A stretch of DNA of 55,856 nt from Thermoflexus sp042408815 (GTDB lineage: Bacteria; Chloroflexota; Anaerolineae; Thermoflexales; Thermoflexaceae): NCBI RefSeq assembly GCF_042408815.1, contig NZ_JBHOQR010000001.1, positions 1-55,856 of the forward strand, in the 5' to 3' direction. A program made the position numbers and the translations under genes. Positions 44,492 through 52,941 of this stretch are shown here, one piece after another (the first letter of the stretch is position 1; each line of letters starts with the position of its first letter). Under the pieces are notes generated by a model, which did no database searches, had not been told where the DNA came from, and saw only the letters and a list, made by a program, of their open reading frames with translations.

Positions 44492-45403
44492 ATGCTGAGG
44501 AACGCCCTGATGCGCTGGAGGATCCGGCGCCCGCATCGGCTGGGGATCGCGTTGAGCGGTGGAGGGGCGCGGGGATTCGCGCATATTCGGGTGCTTCGGG
44601 TGCTGGTGGAGGCAGGCTGGTGGCCCGAGATCGTCACCGGCACCAGCGCGGGCGGGATCGTGGGGGGATTGTTCGCCGCAGGACTTTCGCCGGAAGCGAT
44701 CGAGGCGTTGGCCCATCGGATCGGATGGCGGATGTTTATGAAACCGGATCCGAACGGGAACGCCCTGGTTGGAACGGACCGCTGGGCTCGCTTCCTGCGG
44801 GAAGCCGTGGGAGATGTCCGGATTGAAGATCTTCCTATTCGCTTTGCGGCTGTGGCCGTGGATCTGGATACTGGGGAGGAAATCTGGATCGATCGGGGCC
44901 CGCTGGTGGAGGCCATGTTGGCCACCAGTGCGTTTCCCGGCGTCTTCCCGCCGGTCGGGTGGGAGGGGCGACGTCTGGTCGATGGGGGAGTGCTGAACCC
45001 TCTGCCCGTGGATGTCGCTCGGGCGCTGGGAGCCACCTTTGTGATTGGCGTGGACCTATCGTGGGTGGAACCCGGTCGAACCGATCGCCGTTTCCCGGAG
45101 GAGCTGCCTGGCCCCTTGCTGATCCGATGGTTGATCCGCCGGGCGCGCTGGAGTCGGACCCTGGAGGTCGTATTCTGTTCCGTGGGAATCATGGCGCGAT
45201 GGATCACAGAGTCCCGCCTGGCGCAGTCGCCGCCCGACGGATTGATCCGTGTACCTACTGGGGATATCCCGGTGTTTGCTCTGGATCTGGCACCGGAGAT
45301 CTTGGAGCGGGGAGAGCGGGCCGCGCGGGCGGCTCTTGCCGGGTTGGAGCAGGCCCTAGCCTGTCCGCGCTGGATGCGCCGGCTTCTACCTCAAGGCGCA
45401 TGA
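44492..45403 (+). CDS. Patatin-like phospholipase (RssA/NTE type)
   Basis: Protein of 303 residues. The Ser-Asp dyad of patatins is complete: S52 in GTSAGG and D164 in VDGGVLNPLP. The oxyanion loop SGGGARGFAH is at 22-31. The family hydrolyses acyl esters of phospholipids or lysophospholipids. There is no signal peptide, so it probably acts on the inner membrane face. ATG 44492 has AGGGA upstream; ATG 44510 is an alternative. It starts a plus-strand group with a response regulator 19 nt downstream and a CorC-like protein, which suggests a shared envelope or stress role, but that is inference. Confidence 0.88.
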   Translation: MLRNALMRWRIRRPHRLGIALSGGGARGFAHIRVLRVLVEAGWWPEIVTGTSAGGIVGGLFAAGLSPEAIEALAHRIGWRMFMKPDPNGNALVGTDRWARFLREAVGDVRIEDLPIRFAAVAVDLDTGEEIWIDRGPLVEAMLATSAFPGVFPPVGWEGRRLVDGGVLNPLPVDVARALGATFVIGVDLSWVEPGRTDRRFPEELPGPLLIRWLIRRARWSRTLEVVFCSVGIMARWITESRLAQSPPDGLIRVPTGDIPVFALDLAPEILERGERAARAALAGLEQALACPRWMRRLLPQGA

Positions 45404-45422
45404 ATTCGGGAGGGAATTGGGA

Positions 45423-46091
45423 ATGCGGACGGTACGGATCATGATTGTCGATGACCATGAGGTGGTGCGCGTGGGTTTGCGGGCGCTGCTGGAACGGCGG
45501 CCGGACTTCCGGGTGGTGGCGGAGGCTGGATCGGCGGATGAGGCTGTTCAGAAAGCGATGGATCATCGGCCGGATGTGATCGTGATGGATATCCGCCTGC
45601 GCGGTGGAAGCGGTATCGAAGCCACACGGAGGATCGTCGAGGCACTTCCGGAAACCCGGGTGATCATGCTAACCTCCTATGCGGAGGATGAGCTGCTTAT
45701 CGAGTCGATTGAGGCAGGAGCTTCCGGTTATGTACTGAAACAAATCGGCAGCGATGAGCTGATCACGGCCATCGAACGCGTGGCCCGAGGGGAAGCCCTG
45801 ATCGATCCTTCGATGACACCTCGTCTACTTCGACATGTGCGGTCAGCACGGCGCAGTGCCATGGCATCCGCCTTTAAGGATCTAACCGAACAGGAGCTAC
45901 GGGTGCTGGCCCTGATCGCCGAAGGAAAGACGAATCGGGAGATCGCCCAGACGCTCTTTCTCAGCGAGGGGACGGTGCGGAACTATGTGAGTAGCATCCT
46001 CAGCAAGCTCGGGCTGTCGAACCGTGCGGAGGCGGCTGCCTACGCCGTGGAGCACAATATCAAAGCTTACCTGGATGAGGGGCTGGGTTAA
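45423..46091 (+). CDS. NarL/FixJ-family response regulator
   Basis: Protein of 222 residues. The receiver has D10/D11, phospho-acceptor D56 in VIVMDIRLRGGSG, Thr/Ser in IMLTSYAED, and Lys in YVLKQIG. The LuxR helix-turn-helix near 155-210 reads LTEQELRVLALIAEGKTNRE and SEGTVRNYVSSILSKLGL. The class is close to DevR/LiaR. The ATG at 45423 has GGGAGGG upstream. No histidine kinase is adjacent, so the partner must lie elsewhere; two partnerless kinases lie at 28707-35102 and 36408-39641. The CorC-like gene begins at the base after its stop. Confidence 0.92.
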   Translation: MRTVRIMIVDDHEVVRVGLRALLERRPDFRVVAEAGSADEAVQKAMDHRPDVIVMDIRLRGGSGIEATRRIVEALPETRVIMLTSYAEDELLIESIEAGASGYVLKQIGSDELITAIERVARGEALIDPSMTPRLLRHVRSARRSAMASAFKDLTEQELRVLALIAEGKTNREIAQTLFLSEGTVRNYVSSILSKLGLSNRAEAAAYAVEHNIKAYLDEGLG

Positions 46092-47372
46092 ATGGAAGGA
46101 AGGAGCGCCTGGATCCTCGGATTGGTCGTGCTGGCCGGCCTGATGCTGCGGGCCTGGATCACGGCCTCGGAGGCCGCGATCCTGGCCCTTCCAGAGGGAA
46201 AACGCCGGGCATGGGCTCAGGAGGGGCGCTGGTTGGCGGCATGGCTGCAGCGGCTGGCCGAGGATAGCGCGATCCGATGGCAAAGCCTGCAGCTGGGGCT
46301 TCTCTTTCTGGATCTCGCGGTGGCTGGTTGGGGGACCTTCTGGATTTTCCATCGTTCAGGGCCTTCCCTGGGGATGCCTCTTTTTTGGTTGATCCTCGCC
46401 TGGCTTCTGCATGGCCCATGGGAATACTGGCCGCGGGCCATGGGCCAGCGCTATGCCGAAGCGCTGGCCATCCCGGGCGCGCTGACCCTGATGCCATTGC
46501 GATGGCTGACGGGCCCGTTGCGCTATCTCGCCCGGCGCGCAGGGCCCCGGATCGAAGGGCAAGCGATCCCGGTCATCGATGAGGCCGAACTTCGCACCCT
46601 GGTGGATGCCGGAGAGGAAGGGGGAGCGATTGAGGCCATGGAGAAAGAAATGATCGTCTCGATCTTTGAGCTCCATGATACCGTCGTTGGGGAAATCATG
46701 GTCCCCCGACCGGATATGGTCGCGATCCCTGTGACGGCCTCCCTCTCCGAAGCGCTCAATGTGATCCTCCAGGCGGGTTACTCCCGCATCCCGGTGTATG
46801 AGGGCACCATCGACCGTGTCGTTGGTGTGCTGTATGCGAAGGACCTCCTTCGCCTGATGCGAGATGGGGTTCGGGAAGCCTCACTGAAAGAGCTATTGCG
46901 TCCGCCTTACTTCGTCCCTGAAGGCAAACGCATTGTGGATCTCCTTCGGGAAATGCAGCAGCGCAAAGTTCACATGGCAATCGTCGTCGACGAATACGGT
47001 GGGGTGGCTGGCTTGGTGACCATTGAGGACATTCTGGAAGAGATTGTGGGCGAGATTCAGGACGAATTCGACCGCTCGGAGGAACCCCTGGTGTTGCCCA
47101 TCGATGCGCACACCTATCTTTTCGATGGGCGGGTGGACCTGGATGAGATCCGGGAGTTGCTAGGGGTAACCTTAACGACGGAAGGGGCGGACACCCTCGC
47201 CGGGTATATCTATGAACGCTTGGGGCACATTCCGGCGGCAGGGGAAACCTTTACGGACGAGGGACTGGAGTTCCGGGTGGAGGAGGTCATCGGCCGTCGC
47301 ATCCGTAAGATCCGGATCCGCCGGCTGGAGCCTCAGGCGCATGAGATACATGAAAGCCCGTCTCACCCTTGA
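46092..47372 (+). CDS. CorC/HlyC-family membrane protein with CBS pair
   Basis: Protein of 426 residues. It has an N-terminal CNNM/DUF21 membrane region (1-150, about three to four helices, starting WILGLVVLAGLMLRAWITASE) and a linker with AIEAMEKEMIVSIFELHDT. Two CBS domains follow (about 200-320: EIMVPRPDMVAIP, SRIPVYEGTIDRVVGVLY, VVDEYGGVAGLVTIEDILEE), then a CorC_HlyC transporter-associated domain (about 335-420). Homologues help export or regulate Mg2+ and Co2+; the haemolysin label is historical. The ATG directly follows the regulator TAA, so the two are coupled. Confidence 0.9.
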   Translation: MEGRSAWILGLVVLAGLMLRAWITASEAAILALPEGKRRAWAQEGRWLAAWLQRLAEDSAIRWQSLQLGLLFLDLAVAGWGTFWIFHRSGPSLGMPLFWLILAWLLHGPWEYWPRAMGQRYAEALAIPGALTLMPLRWLTGPLRYLARRAGPRIEGQAIPVIDEAELRTLVDAGEEGGAIEAMEKEMIVSIFELHDTVVGEIMVPRPDMVAIPVTASLSEALNVILQAGYSRIPVYEGTIDRVVGVLYAKDLLRLMRDGVREASLKELLRPPYFVPEGKRIVDLLREMQQRKVHMAIVVDEYGGVAGLVTIEDILEEIVGEIQDEFDRSEEPLVLPIDAHTYLFDGRVDLDEIRELLGVTLTTEGADTLAGYIYERLGHIPAAGETFTDEGLEFRVEEVIGRRIRKIRIRRLEPQAHEIHESPSHP

Positions 47373-47452
47373 TCAGCGGGACGCGTGTTGGAGATCCATG
47401 GCCTCACCGGAGGGATGGCTTTTTCCAAAGATTCGAGACGGAGAAGCGGATC

Positions 47453-48196
47453 ATGGGAGGACGGCCGATCATCTCGTTCCAAAAGGTCAATAAGTGGTTT
47501 GGGAGCCTCCACGTTCTGCGAGATATCACCCTGGATATTTATGAAGGGGAAGTCGTGGTGATCTTCGGCCCTAGCGGGGGCGGGAAGAGCACGCTCATCC
47601 GCACGATCAACCGGCTGGAGCCTATCGACTCTGGAGAGCTGTGGGTGGATGGCGTCCCTGTCCATGATCCGAAGATCAACGTCAACCGGCTCCGCCAGGA
47701 GATCGGCATGGTCTTCCAGCACTTCAATCTCTTCCCGCATCTGACGGTGCTGGAGAACATCATCCTGGGGCCCGTGCATGTGAAGAAAGTGCCGCGGGCC
47801 GAGGCGGAACGGCTGGCGATGCAACTGCTGGAGCGGGTGGGCATCCCGGAGAAAGCCCGTGCCTACCCGGCTCAGCTTTCCGGGGGCCAGCAGCAGCGCG
47901 TGGCCATCGCTCGGGGTCTGGCAATGCGACCGAAGATCATGCTGTTCGACGAGCCGACCAGCGCCTTGGACCCCGAGATGATCAAGGAGGTGTTAGATGT
48001 TATGGAGGACCTGGCCCGCGAGGGGATGACCATGGTGGTGGTCACCCATGAGATGGGCTTCGCTCGCCACGTGGCGGATCGCATGGTGTTCCTGGAGGGC
48101 GGGCGGATCGTGGAGATCGGGACGCCGGACGAGATTTTCGAGAACCCCAAACACGAGCGCACCCGGGTCTTCCTAAGCCAGGTCCTTCGCCACTGA
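47453..48196 (+). CDS. glnQ: Polar amino-acid ABC transporter, ATP-binding subunit (GlnQ type)
   Basis: Protein of 247 residues, the standard size. Walker A is GPSGGGKST, the Q-loop MVFQHFNLFPHLTVLENI, the signature LSGGQQQR, Walker B IMLFDEPTSALDPEM, and the switch His VVVTHEMGFARHVAD. NLFPHLTVLENI is typical of GlnQ/GluA. It powers the importer formed by the next three genes. The ATG at 47453 has GGAGAAG upstream; the frame is open to 47369 without similarity. A 188-nt gap with two hairpins separates it from the binding protein. Confidence 0.93.
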   Translation: MGGRPIISFQKVNKWFGSLHVLRDITLDIYEGEVVVIFGPSGGGKSTLIRTINRLEPIDSGELWVDGVPVHDPKINVNRLRQEIGMVFQHFNLFPHLTVLENIILGPVHVKKVPRAEAERLAMQLLERVGIPEKARAYPAQLSGGQQQRVAIARGLAMRPKIMLFDEPTSALDPEMIKEVLDVMEDLAREGMTMVVVTHEMGFARHVADRMVFLEGGRIVEIGTPDEIFENPKHERTRVFLSQVLRH

Positions 48197-48220
48197 GGCC
48201 CTGGTCGGTTTTCTCCTCAT

Positions 48221-48340
48221 CCCGGTCCGGAAGGCTGTGGGGACCGGGCTACAGGGGGAGCCCATTGGCGTTCCGGGGGAGTGGGCGGGCGGAGAAGCGG
48301 CCCATCCCCTTTCATCCGCGGGGCATCGGGAGGTGCCCCG
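48221..48340 (+). other. Two stem-loops in the ATPase / binding-protein gap
   Basis: CCCGGTCC (48221-48228) pairs with GGACCGGG (48241-48248), and CGGGGCA (48319-48325) with TGCCCCG (48334-48340); both stems are perfect. Neither is followed directly by a U-run, although TTTTTATTCTTT begins 21 nt after the second. They may stabilise the binding-protein mRNA or partly terminate. Confidence 0.4.
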
Positions 48341-48384
48341 CCCCATCTGCCTGTTTCGGATTTTTATTCTTTAGGAGGCGACCC

Positions 48385-49275
48385 ATGCGCTCCAGTCTCT
48401 CTCGATGGTTACGGATCGGATGGATCCTGGCTCTGCTGCTGGCGGCCTGTCAGGCGCCAGGCGGCGCCCCACCAGCGCGAAAAGGCCGTGCCCCGCTGGC
48501 CCCCGAAGGAACCCTCCTGCGTAAGATCCAGGATCGCGGCAAGCTCATCTGTGGCACGAAATACGATATCCCCACCTTCGGTTATCTGAATCCCAAGACC
48601 AATCAGGTTGAGGGTTTCGATGTGGAGATCTGCCGGGCAGTTGCTGAATATATCTTCGGGGATCCCAATGCCGTGGAGATCAAAGAAGCCATCTCCAAGA
48701 ACCGCATCCCCTTCCTCAAAGAAGGGGTGGTCGATATCGTTGCCTCCACGATGACCATCAACGAAGAGCGCCTGAAGGAGATCGATTTCTCCATCGTTTA
48801 TTACGTTGCCGGACAATCTCTCCTGGTCCCCAAGAACAGCCCCATCAATGGCCTGCAGGATCTCAAGGGCAAGCGGGTGGGCACGGTGAAGGGCTCCACC
48901 TCCGAGAAGAACATCCGTGACCTCTCCGATCGGCAGGGTCTGAACATCGAGGTGGTGCTCTTCGATACCTACTCGGAAGCGGTCGCGGCCATGGACGCCG
49001 GCCGGGTGGATGCGGTGACCACCGATGATATCATCCTCTACGGTTTCGTGCGCCAGGAGCCTGACAAATGGAAGGTCGTGGGAGGCCGGTTCACCGTGGA
49101 GCCTTACGGCGTCGGAGTCAAGAAGGGTGAGAAGGAGCTGCTCGAAGTTGTCAACACGGTGATCCGAGAGCTGAAGACCTCCGGTCGCTGGAAGGAGATC
49201 TACCGCAAGTGGATCCCCAGCGATACCATACCTGAGCCCCCGCCCGACGATTGGCGGGCGGTGAGCCAGCCCTGA
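48385..49275 (+). CDS. Amino-acid ABC transporter substrate-binding lipoprotein (family 3)
   Basis: Protein of 296 residues. Signal peptide with lipobox LLAAC and lipidated C22. Family 3 (PBPb) fold: GKLICGTKYDIPTFGYLNP, GFDVEICRAVAEYIFGDP, FLKEGVVDIVASTMTINEER, then GKRVGTVKGSTSEKN and DAGRVDAVTTDD. The pattern is near GluB/glutamate-aspartate binders, but the ligand is not certain. A membrane-anchored receptor fits a cell without a classical outer membrane. The ATG at 48385 has TTAGGAGGCGACCC upstream. The frame is open to 48265 but only this start gives a lipobox. Confidence 0.93.
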   Translation: MRSSLSRWLRIGWILALLLAACQAPGGAPPARKGRAPLAPEGTLLRKIQDRGKLICGTKYDIPTFGYLNPKTNQVEGFDVEICRAVAEYIFGDPNAVEIKEAISKNRIPFLKEGVVDIVASTMTINEERLKEIDFSIVYYVAGQSLLVPKNSPINGLQDLKGKRVGTVKGSTSEKNIRDLSDRQGLNIEVVLFDTYSEAVAAMDAGRVDAVTTDDIILYGFVRQEPDKWKVVGGRFTVEPYGVGVKKGEKELLEVVNTVIRELKTSGRWKEIYRKWIPSDTIPEPPPDDWRAVSQP

Positions 49276-49403
49276 TCGCTCGCATCGGTGAGGGGACCCA
49301 TGGGGAAGCCGAAGGCATGGCGGGCGGATTGGCCGCCCGCCATGCCTCTTGCCTTTCCCTGGGGAGCCAGCCGACATCCTATTCCAGGTCGCCTCTTCCA
49401 TTG

Positions 49404-50045
49404 ATGAGCACAGCGGACGTCTGGCACTATCTGCTCCTGGGCCTATGGACGACGTTGAGGCTTTCCCTGGCCAGCATGGGCGTGGCCCTTGCCCTGGGAA
49501 CCCTCATTGGGGTTTTGCGGGTGGCGCCGGTCACGGTCCTTCGATGGTTCGCCGCGGGCTATGTGGAGTTCTTCCGAGATATCCCCCTTCTTCCCGTGTT
49601 GGTTTTTGTCTACAGCGGGCTCCCCAAAGCGGGTATCCGCCTTCCCACTTCATTCGATAGCGCCGTGGCCGGGCTGGGGGTTTATACGGCCGCCTTCGTC
49701 GCGGAAGTGGTGCGCGCCGGCCTTCAATCCGTCCATCGAGGGCAGATCGAGGCCGCCCTCTCCCTCGGCATGTCCTTTCCCCAGATAGTGCGTCTGATCT
49801 TGCTGCCCCAGGCGTTCCGGATGATGATCCCCCCGCTGGGCACCGTGTTCATCGCCCTGGTGAAGAACACCTCCATCGCCTCAGCCATTGCCGTTGAGGA
49901 ATTGCTGTATCAGGCCGAATTTGTGATCGGGCGCACGTTTGCGGATTGGCCCATGCTGATCGCTTTCCTCCTATATCTGGTGATCACGGTTCCCTTAAGT
50001 GGGCTTGTGAATTTCATGGAGCGGCGGCTGCGGATCATGTTCTAA
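49404..50045 (+). CDS. Amino-acid ABC transporter permease (GluC/GlnP type)
   Basis: Protein of 213 residues with about five membrane helices, from LLLGLWTTLRLSLASMGVAL on. FFRDIPLLPVLVFVYSGLP is the N-terminal HisM-type signature, and the EAA loop is EAALSLGMSFPQIVRLILLP. It pairs with the next permease to make the membrane channel. The ATG at 49404 (or TTG at 49401) has only a weak ribosome-binding site; the open frame to 49251 overlaps the binding-protein gene and lacks similarity. Confidence 0.9.
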   Translation: MSTADVWHYLLLGLWTTLRLSLASMGVALALGTLIGVLRVAPVTVLRWFAAGYVEFFRDIPLLPVLVFVYSGLPKAGIRLPTSFDSAVAGLGVYTAAFVAEVVRAGLQSVHRGQIEAALSLGMSFPQIVRLILLPQAFRMMIPPLGTVFIALVKNTSIASAIAVEELLYQAEFVIGRTFADWPMLIAFLLYLVITVPLSGLVNFMERRLRIMF

Positions 50046-50082
50046 CTCCCGGGCAAGGCGTTCGACGCGCGGAGGCGCAGGC

Positions 50083-50847
50083 ATGCAGATTCAGGAGCGG
50101 CCCTGGCAGACTCTTCTCGGCGTGGGGATGGTGCTGATCCTGATCCCGCTGGCTTTCCGGATGGAGCCGGCACGATTTGAGCCCTTCACTCGGTTATCCA
50201 CCTGGCAGTTCCTCGCTCTAGGGATCGCCCTCACGATGGAGGCCTCGGTGATCGCCATCCTGGCCAGCATCCCGCTGGCTCTCTTCTTCGCCCTGGCGCG
50301 CCACAGCGGCCCGCCATGGCTTCGGTATCCGGTGATCGGGGTGATCGAAGGGATCCGCGCGTTGCCGCTGCTGGGCCTCATGTTCTATCTCTTCCTTCGC
50401 CTAAGCGCGCTGGGCCGTCAGATGGGGATCGATGCTCTCACCCGACCGGATGCAGCGGTGATTGCTGCCCTCTGGCTCTACACTGGGGCGGTAAACGGCG
50501 AGGCGTTGCGGGCCGCGATCCTCTCCCTGCCGCGGGGGCAATGGGAGGCCGCCAGCTCCCTCGGGTTAACGTTTGGGCAGGCCATGCGCCTGGTCATCCT
50601 TCCCCAGGCTTTCCGTCGGGCCCTCCCCCCGCTGGTTGCCCAATTCGCTACGCTGGTGAAGGACACCTCGCTGGGCGCTATCATCGGGTTCATTGAGCTG
50701 TATCGGCGGGGCGTGATCCTGTTCCAGGGAGAGCGTAACCCGCTGGAAACCCTGTATGTGGTCTCGGTAATCTACTTCCTGATCAACTACACCATGGGCC
50801 GTATGGCCAGCGCGCTGGAGCGCCAGCTGGGCCTCGACCGGGGATAG
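50083..50847 (+). CDS. Amino-acid ABC transporter permease (GluD type)
   Basis: Protein of 254 residues with five or six helices. It begins with a short polar N-terminus, then LLGVGMVLILIPLAF and a periplasmic stretch, then FLALGIALTMEASVIAILAS. GVIEGIRALPLLGLMFYLFL is the conserved inner-membrane block and EAASSLGLTFGQAMRLVILP is the EAA loop contacting the ATPase. It completes the four-gene importer and is the last gene of the unit; 339 nt follow before cdd with no obvious terminator. Confidence 0.9.
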   Translation: MQIQERPWQTLLGVGMVLILIPLAFRMEPARFEPFTRLSTWQFLALGIALTMEASVIAILASIPLALFFALARHSGPPWLRYPVIGVIEGIRALPLLGLMFYLFLRLSALGRQMGIDALTRPDAAVIAALWLYTGAVNGEALRAAILSLPRGQWEAASSLGLTFGQAMRLVILPQAFRRALPPLVAQFATLVKDTSLGAIIGFIELYRRGVILFQGERNPLETLYVVSVIYFLINYTMGRMASALERQLGLDRG

Positions 50848-51186
50848 GAGGTCCCCGGCCTCTGGTCCAGATCCAGCCCCACCGTGATCCAGGTGTCTGT
50901 GGATCGTCGAAATGGGACCCCCAATCTCCCCATCGGGCATAGTTTCCCAGCCCTCCTCCCCATGGCCGGATGGCTATAGGGAAGAGACAGGGGAGCGGGG
51001 AGCTCCGTCCCGTATGAGCTCGGGCGAAGCTGGGATCCTACCTCGTTGTAAAATTCTTCTTTAGGCTCTGTGAAGGATCGGATATTCCATGCGGGTGAAA
51101 CCTCTGCATCTCGAGGGGGGCATCGCTGGGCTTGATCTACGGAATAGAGTGGGATCATGGGTCTATCTCCCCAGGGAGCATTGCCA
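50848..51186. other. Intergenic region, ABC importer / cdd
   Basis: 339 bases without a gene I can support. An AT-rich patch at about 51040-51066 (CTCGTTGTAAAATTCTTC) is the best promoter site for cdd, with TAAAAT as a possible -10. Nothing else was recognised. Confidence 0.35.
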
Positions 51187-51582
51187 ATGGATGATCAAGC
51201 GCTGGTTGAACTGGCCTTACGGATGCGGGAACGCGCCTATGCGCCCTACTCCGGTTACCGGGTGGGAGCCGCCCTGCTGAGCGCCTCCGGTCAGGTGTTC
51301 ACTGGATGCAATGTGGAGAATGCGGTGTATCCCCTCGGATTGTGCGCGGAGCGGGTGGCGGTCTTCAAAGCGATCTCGGAAGGCGAGCGCGGTTTTACGG
51401 CGATTGCCATTGCGACGGAGAACGGCGGCACGCCGTGCGGGGCATGCTGTCAGGTGCTTTCTGAGTTCGTCCCGGATCTGCGGATTCTGCTGGTGGATGC
51501 AAAAGGCGCCGTTCGAGAGACATCCCTACGCCGGTTGCTCCCGGAGCCTTTCGGCCCAAGGGATCTGAAGGCTGTTCGTTGA
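51187..51582 (+). CDS. cdd: Cytidine deaminase
   Basis: Protein of 131 residues, the size of the tetrameric bacterial enzyme. It deaminates cytidine and deoxycytidine in pyrimidine salvage. Zinc is held by C53, C84 and C87, and E55 is the proton shuttle: CAE at 53-55 and PCGACCQ around 83-89. The substrate loop YAPYSGYRVGAALL (18-31) and GCNVENAVYP (40-49) are intact. The ATG at 51187 has AGGGA upstream. The LCP gene starts 11 nt after its stop. Confidence 0.95.
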   Translation: MDDQALVELALRMRERAYAPYSGYRVGAALLSASGQVFTGCNVENAVYPLGLCAERVAVFKAISEGERGFTAIAIATENGGTPCGACCQVLSEFVPDLRILLVDAKGAVRETSLRRLLPEPFGPRDLKAVR

Positions 51583-51593
51583 GGGGGAGCGGA

Positions 51594-52922
51594 ATGGGGC
51601 GTGAACTTCGGATTTCCGTCGTGCGGCGATCCCCCTTTCGCGGGCCCGGATGGCTTTGGATCCTCCTGGTTCTGGGGCTGGGAGGCGGGGTCGGCATGCT
51701 GAGCTATCGGCTTGCCTTCCAGGAGGCCCTGCGAATCTCCCCTCCTGTCCTGGCCGGTGGGGAATCCACCTCCTCTCCGAGAACTTCTCCGGATCATCCC
51801 ATTGGGATTCCCGAGTGGACTGGCAAGGAACGAGTGAACATCTTGATCCTGGGCATCGACCAGCGGGAAGGGGAAGCAGGGCCCTGGCGGACGGATACGA
51901 TCATGATCGCTACGCTGGACCCGGTTGGGCTCTCCGCGGGTGTGCTCTCCATCCCTCGGGATCTTTGGGTGACGATCCCGGGCTTCGGGGAGAACCGGAT
52001 CAACACCGCGCATTTCCTCGGGGACGCCTATGGCTATCCGGGCGGGGGGGTCGCCCTGGCTCAGGAGACGATCCGCTATAATTTCGGGATTCCCACCACG
52101 TATTATGTGCGGGTGAATTTCACGGCCTTCGAGAAAGCTGTCGATCTCCTCGGGGGCATTGATCTCTGCGTCCCAGAAGCCATTGATGATCCCCATTATC
52201 CGGATGCTCACTATGGTTATGAGCCGTTCCATATCGATGCAGGATGTCAGCATCTGGATGGGCGGACGGCGTTGAAATACGCGCGGACGCGGGCCACGCG
52301 TGGAGGGGATTTCGATCGGATGAGCCGTCAGCAGGAAGTGCTCCGGGCCGTTCGAGATCGGGTGTTGCGTCTGAATATGCTGCCCACGTTGATCGCTCGC
52401 GCCCCCGCTTTGTGGGAAACCGTGAAGGATGGGATCCGAACGAACCTAACTCTGGAGGAGATGATCGCCCTGGCCCGCCTGGCGGCTCGTATCCCAGATG
52501 AGAAAATCCGCATGGTGACCATCGGCCCTTCGATGACCCGGCCCTATACGACCCCCGATGGGGCGGAGGTTCTGGTCCGGATCCCGGAGAAGGTTCAGGA
52601 GGCGCTGGTGGATTTCTTCGGGCCTCAGCAGCCCCGCCTGGAGGCCCGGGTCGCCGTTCAGAACGGCACGCTGCGGCCGGGCCTGGCGACCCGCGTGGCG
52701 GATGCCCTTCGCGGGCTGGGGGTGGAGATCGTGGAGATCGGCAATGCGGATCGCTTCGATTATCCGGAAACTCAGGTCTTGGTCCACCCTGGGGCTCAGG
52801 AGGCCGGCCGTCAGGTGGCCGGATGGCTGGGCCTCTCTCTCCTAGCGATCCGGGAGGTCCCGGATCTCCCCTGTGCGTGTGATCTGCTGATCCGCCTAGG
52901 TGAGGATTTCCCGGAGCGTTAA
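51594..52922 (+). CDS. LCP (LytR-CpsA-Psr) family cell-wall glycopolymer transferase
   Basis: Protein of 442 residues. A basic N-terminus and one membrane helix (19-38) anchor it with the bulk outside. The LCP domain (about 85-245) has NILILGIDQREG, WRTDTIMIATLDP, LSIPRDLWV and a late ALKYARTRATRGGDFDRMSR, where the Arg residues bind the polyprenyl pyrophosphate. LCP proteins move lipid-linked polymers to peptidoglycan or other acceptors. A LytR_C domain follows (about 345-430: ARVAVQNGTLRPGLATRVA). The ATG at 51594 has GAGGGGGAGCGGA before it. Its stop is 19 nt before the dehydrogenase start. Confidence 0.92.
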   Translation: MGRELRISVVRRSPFRGPGWLWILLVLGLGGGVGMLSYRLAFQEALRISPPVLAGGESTSSPRTSPDHPIGIPEWTGKERVNILILGIDQREGEAGPWRTDTIMIATLDPVGLSAGVLSIPRDLWVTIPGFGENRINTAHFLGDAYGYPGGGVALAQETIRYNFGIPTTYYVRVNFTAFEKAVDLLGGIDLCVPEAIDDPHYPDAHYGYEPFHIDAGCQHLDGRTALKYARTRATRGGDFDRMSRQQEVLRAVRDRVLRLNMLPTLIARAPALWETVKDGIRTNLTLEEMIALARLAARIPDEKIRMVTIGPSMTRPYTTPDGAEVLVRIPEKVQEALVDFFGPQQPRLEARVAVQNGTLRPGLATRVADALRGLGVEIVEIGNADRFDYPETQVLVHPGAQEAGRQVAGWLGLSLLAIREVPDLPCACDLLIRLGEDFPER

Positions 52923-52941
52923 ACCTTATGGAGGGCTCGCC

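Noticed and set aside
48319..48372. Rho-independent terminator before the ABC binding-protein gene
   Set aside because: The U-rich stretch begins about 20 nt after the stem, too far for intrinsic termination; recorded only as a stem-loop.
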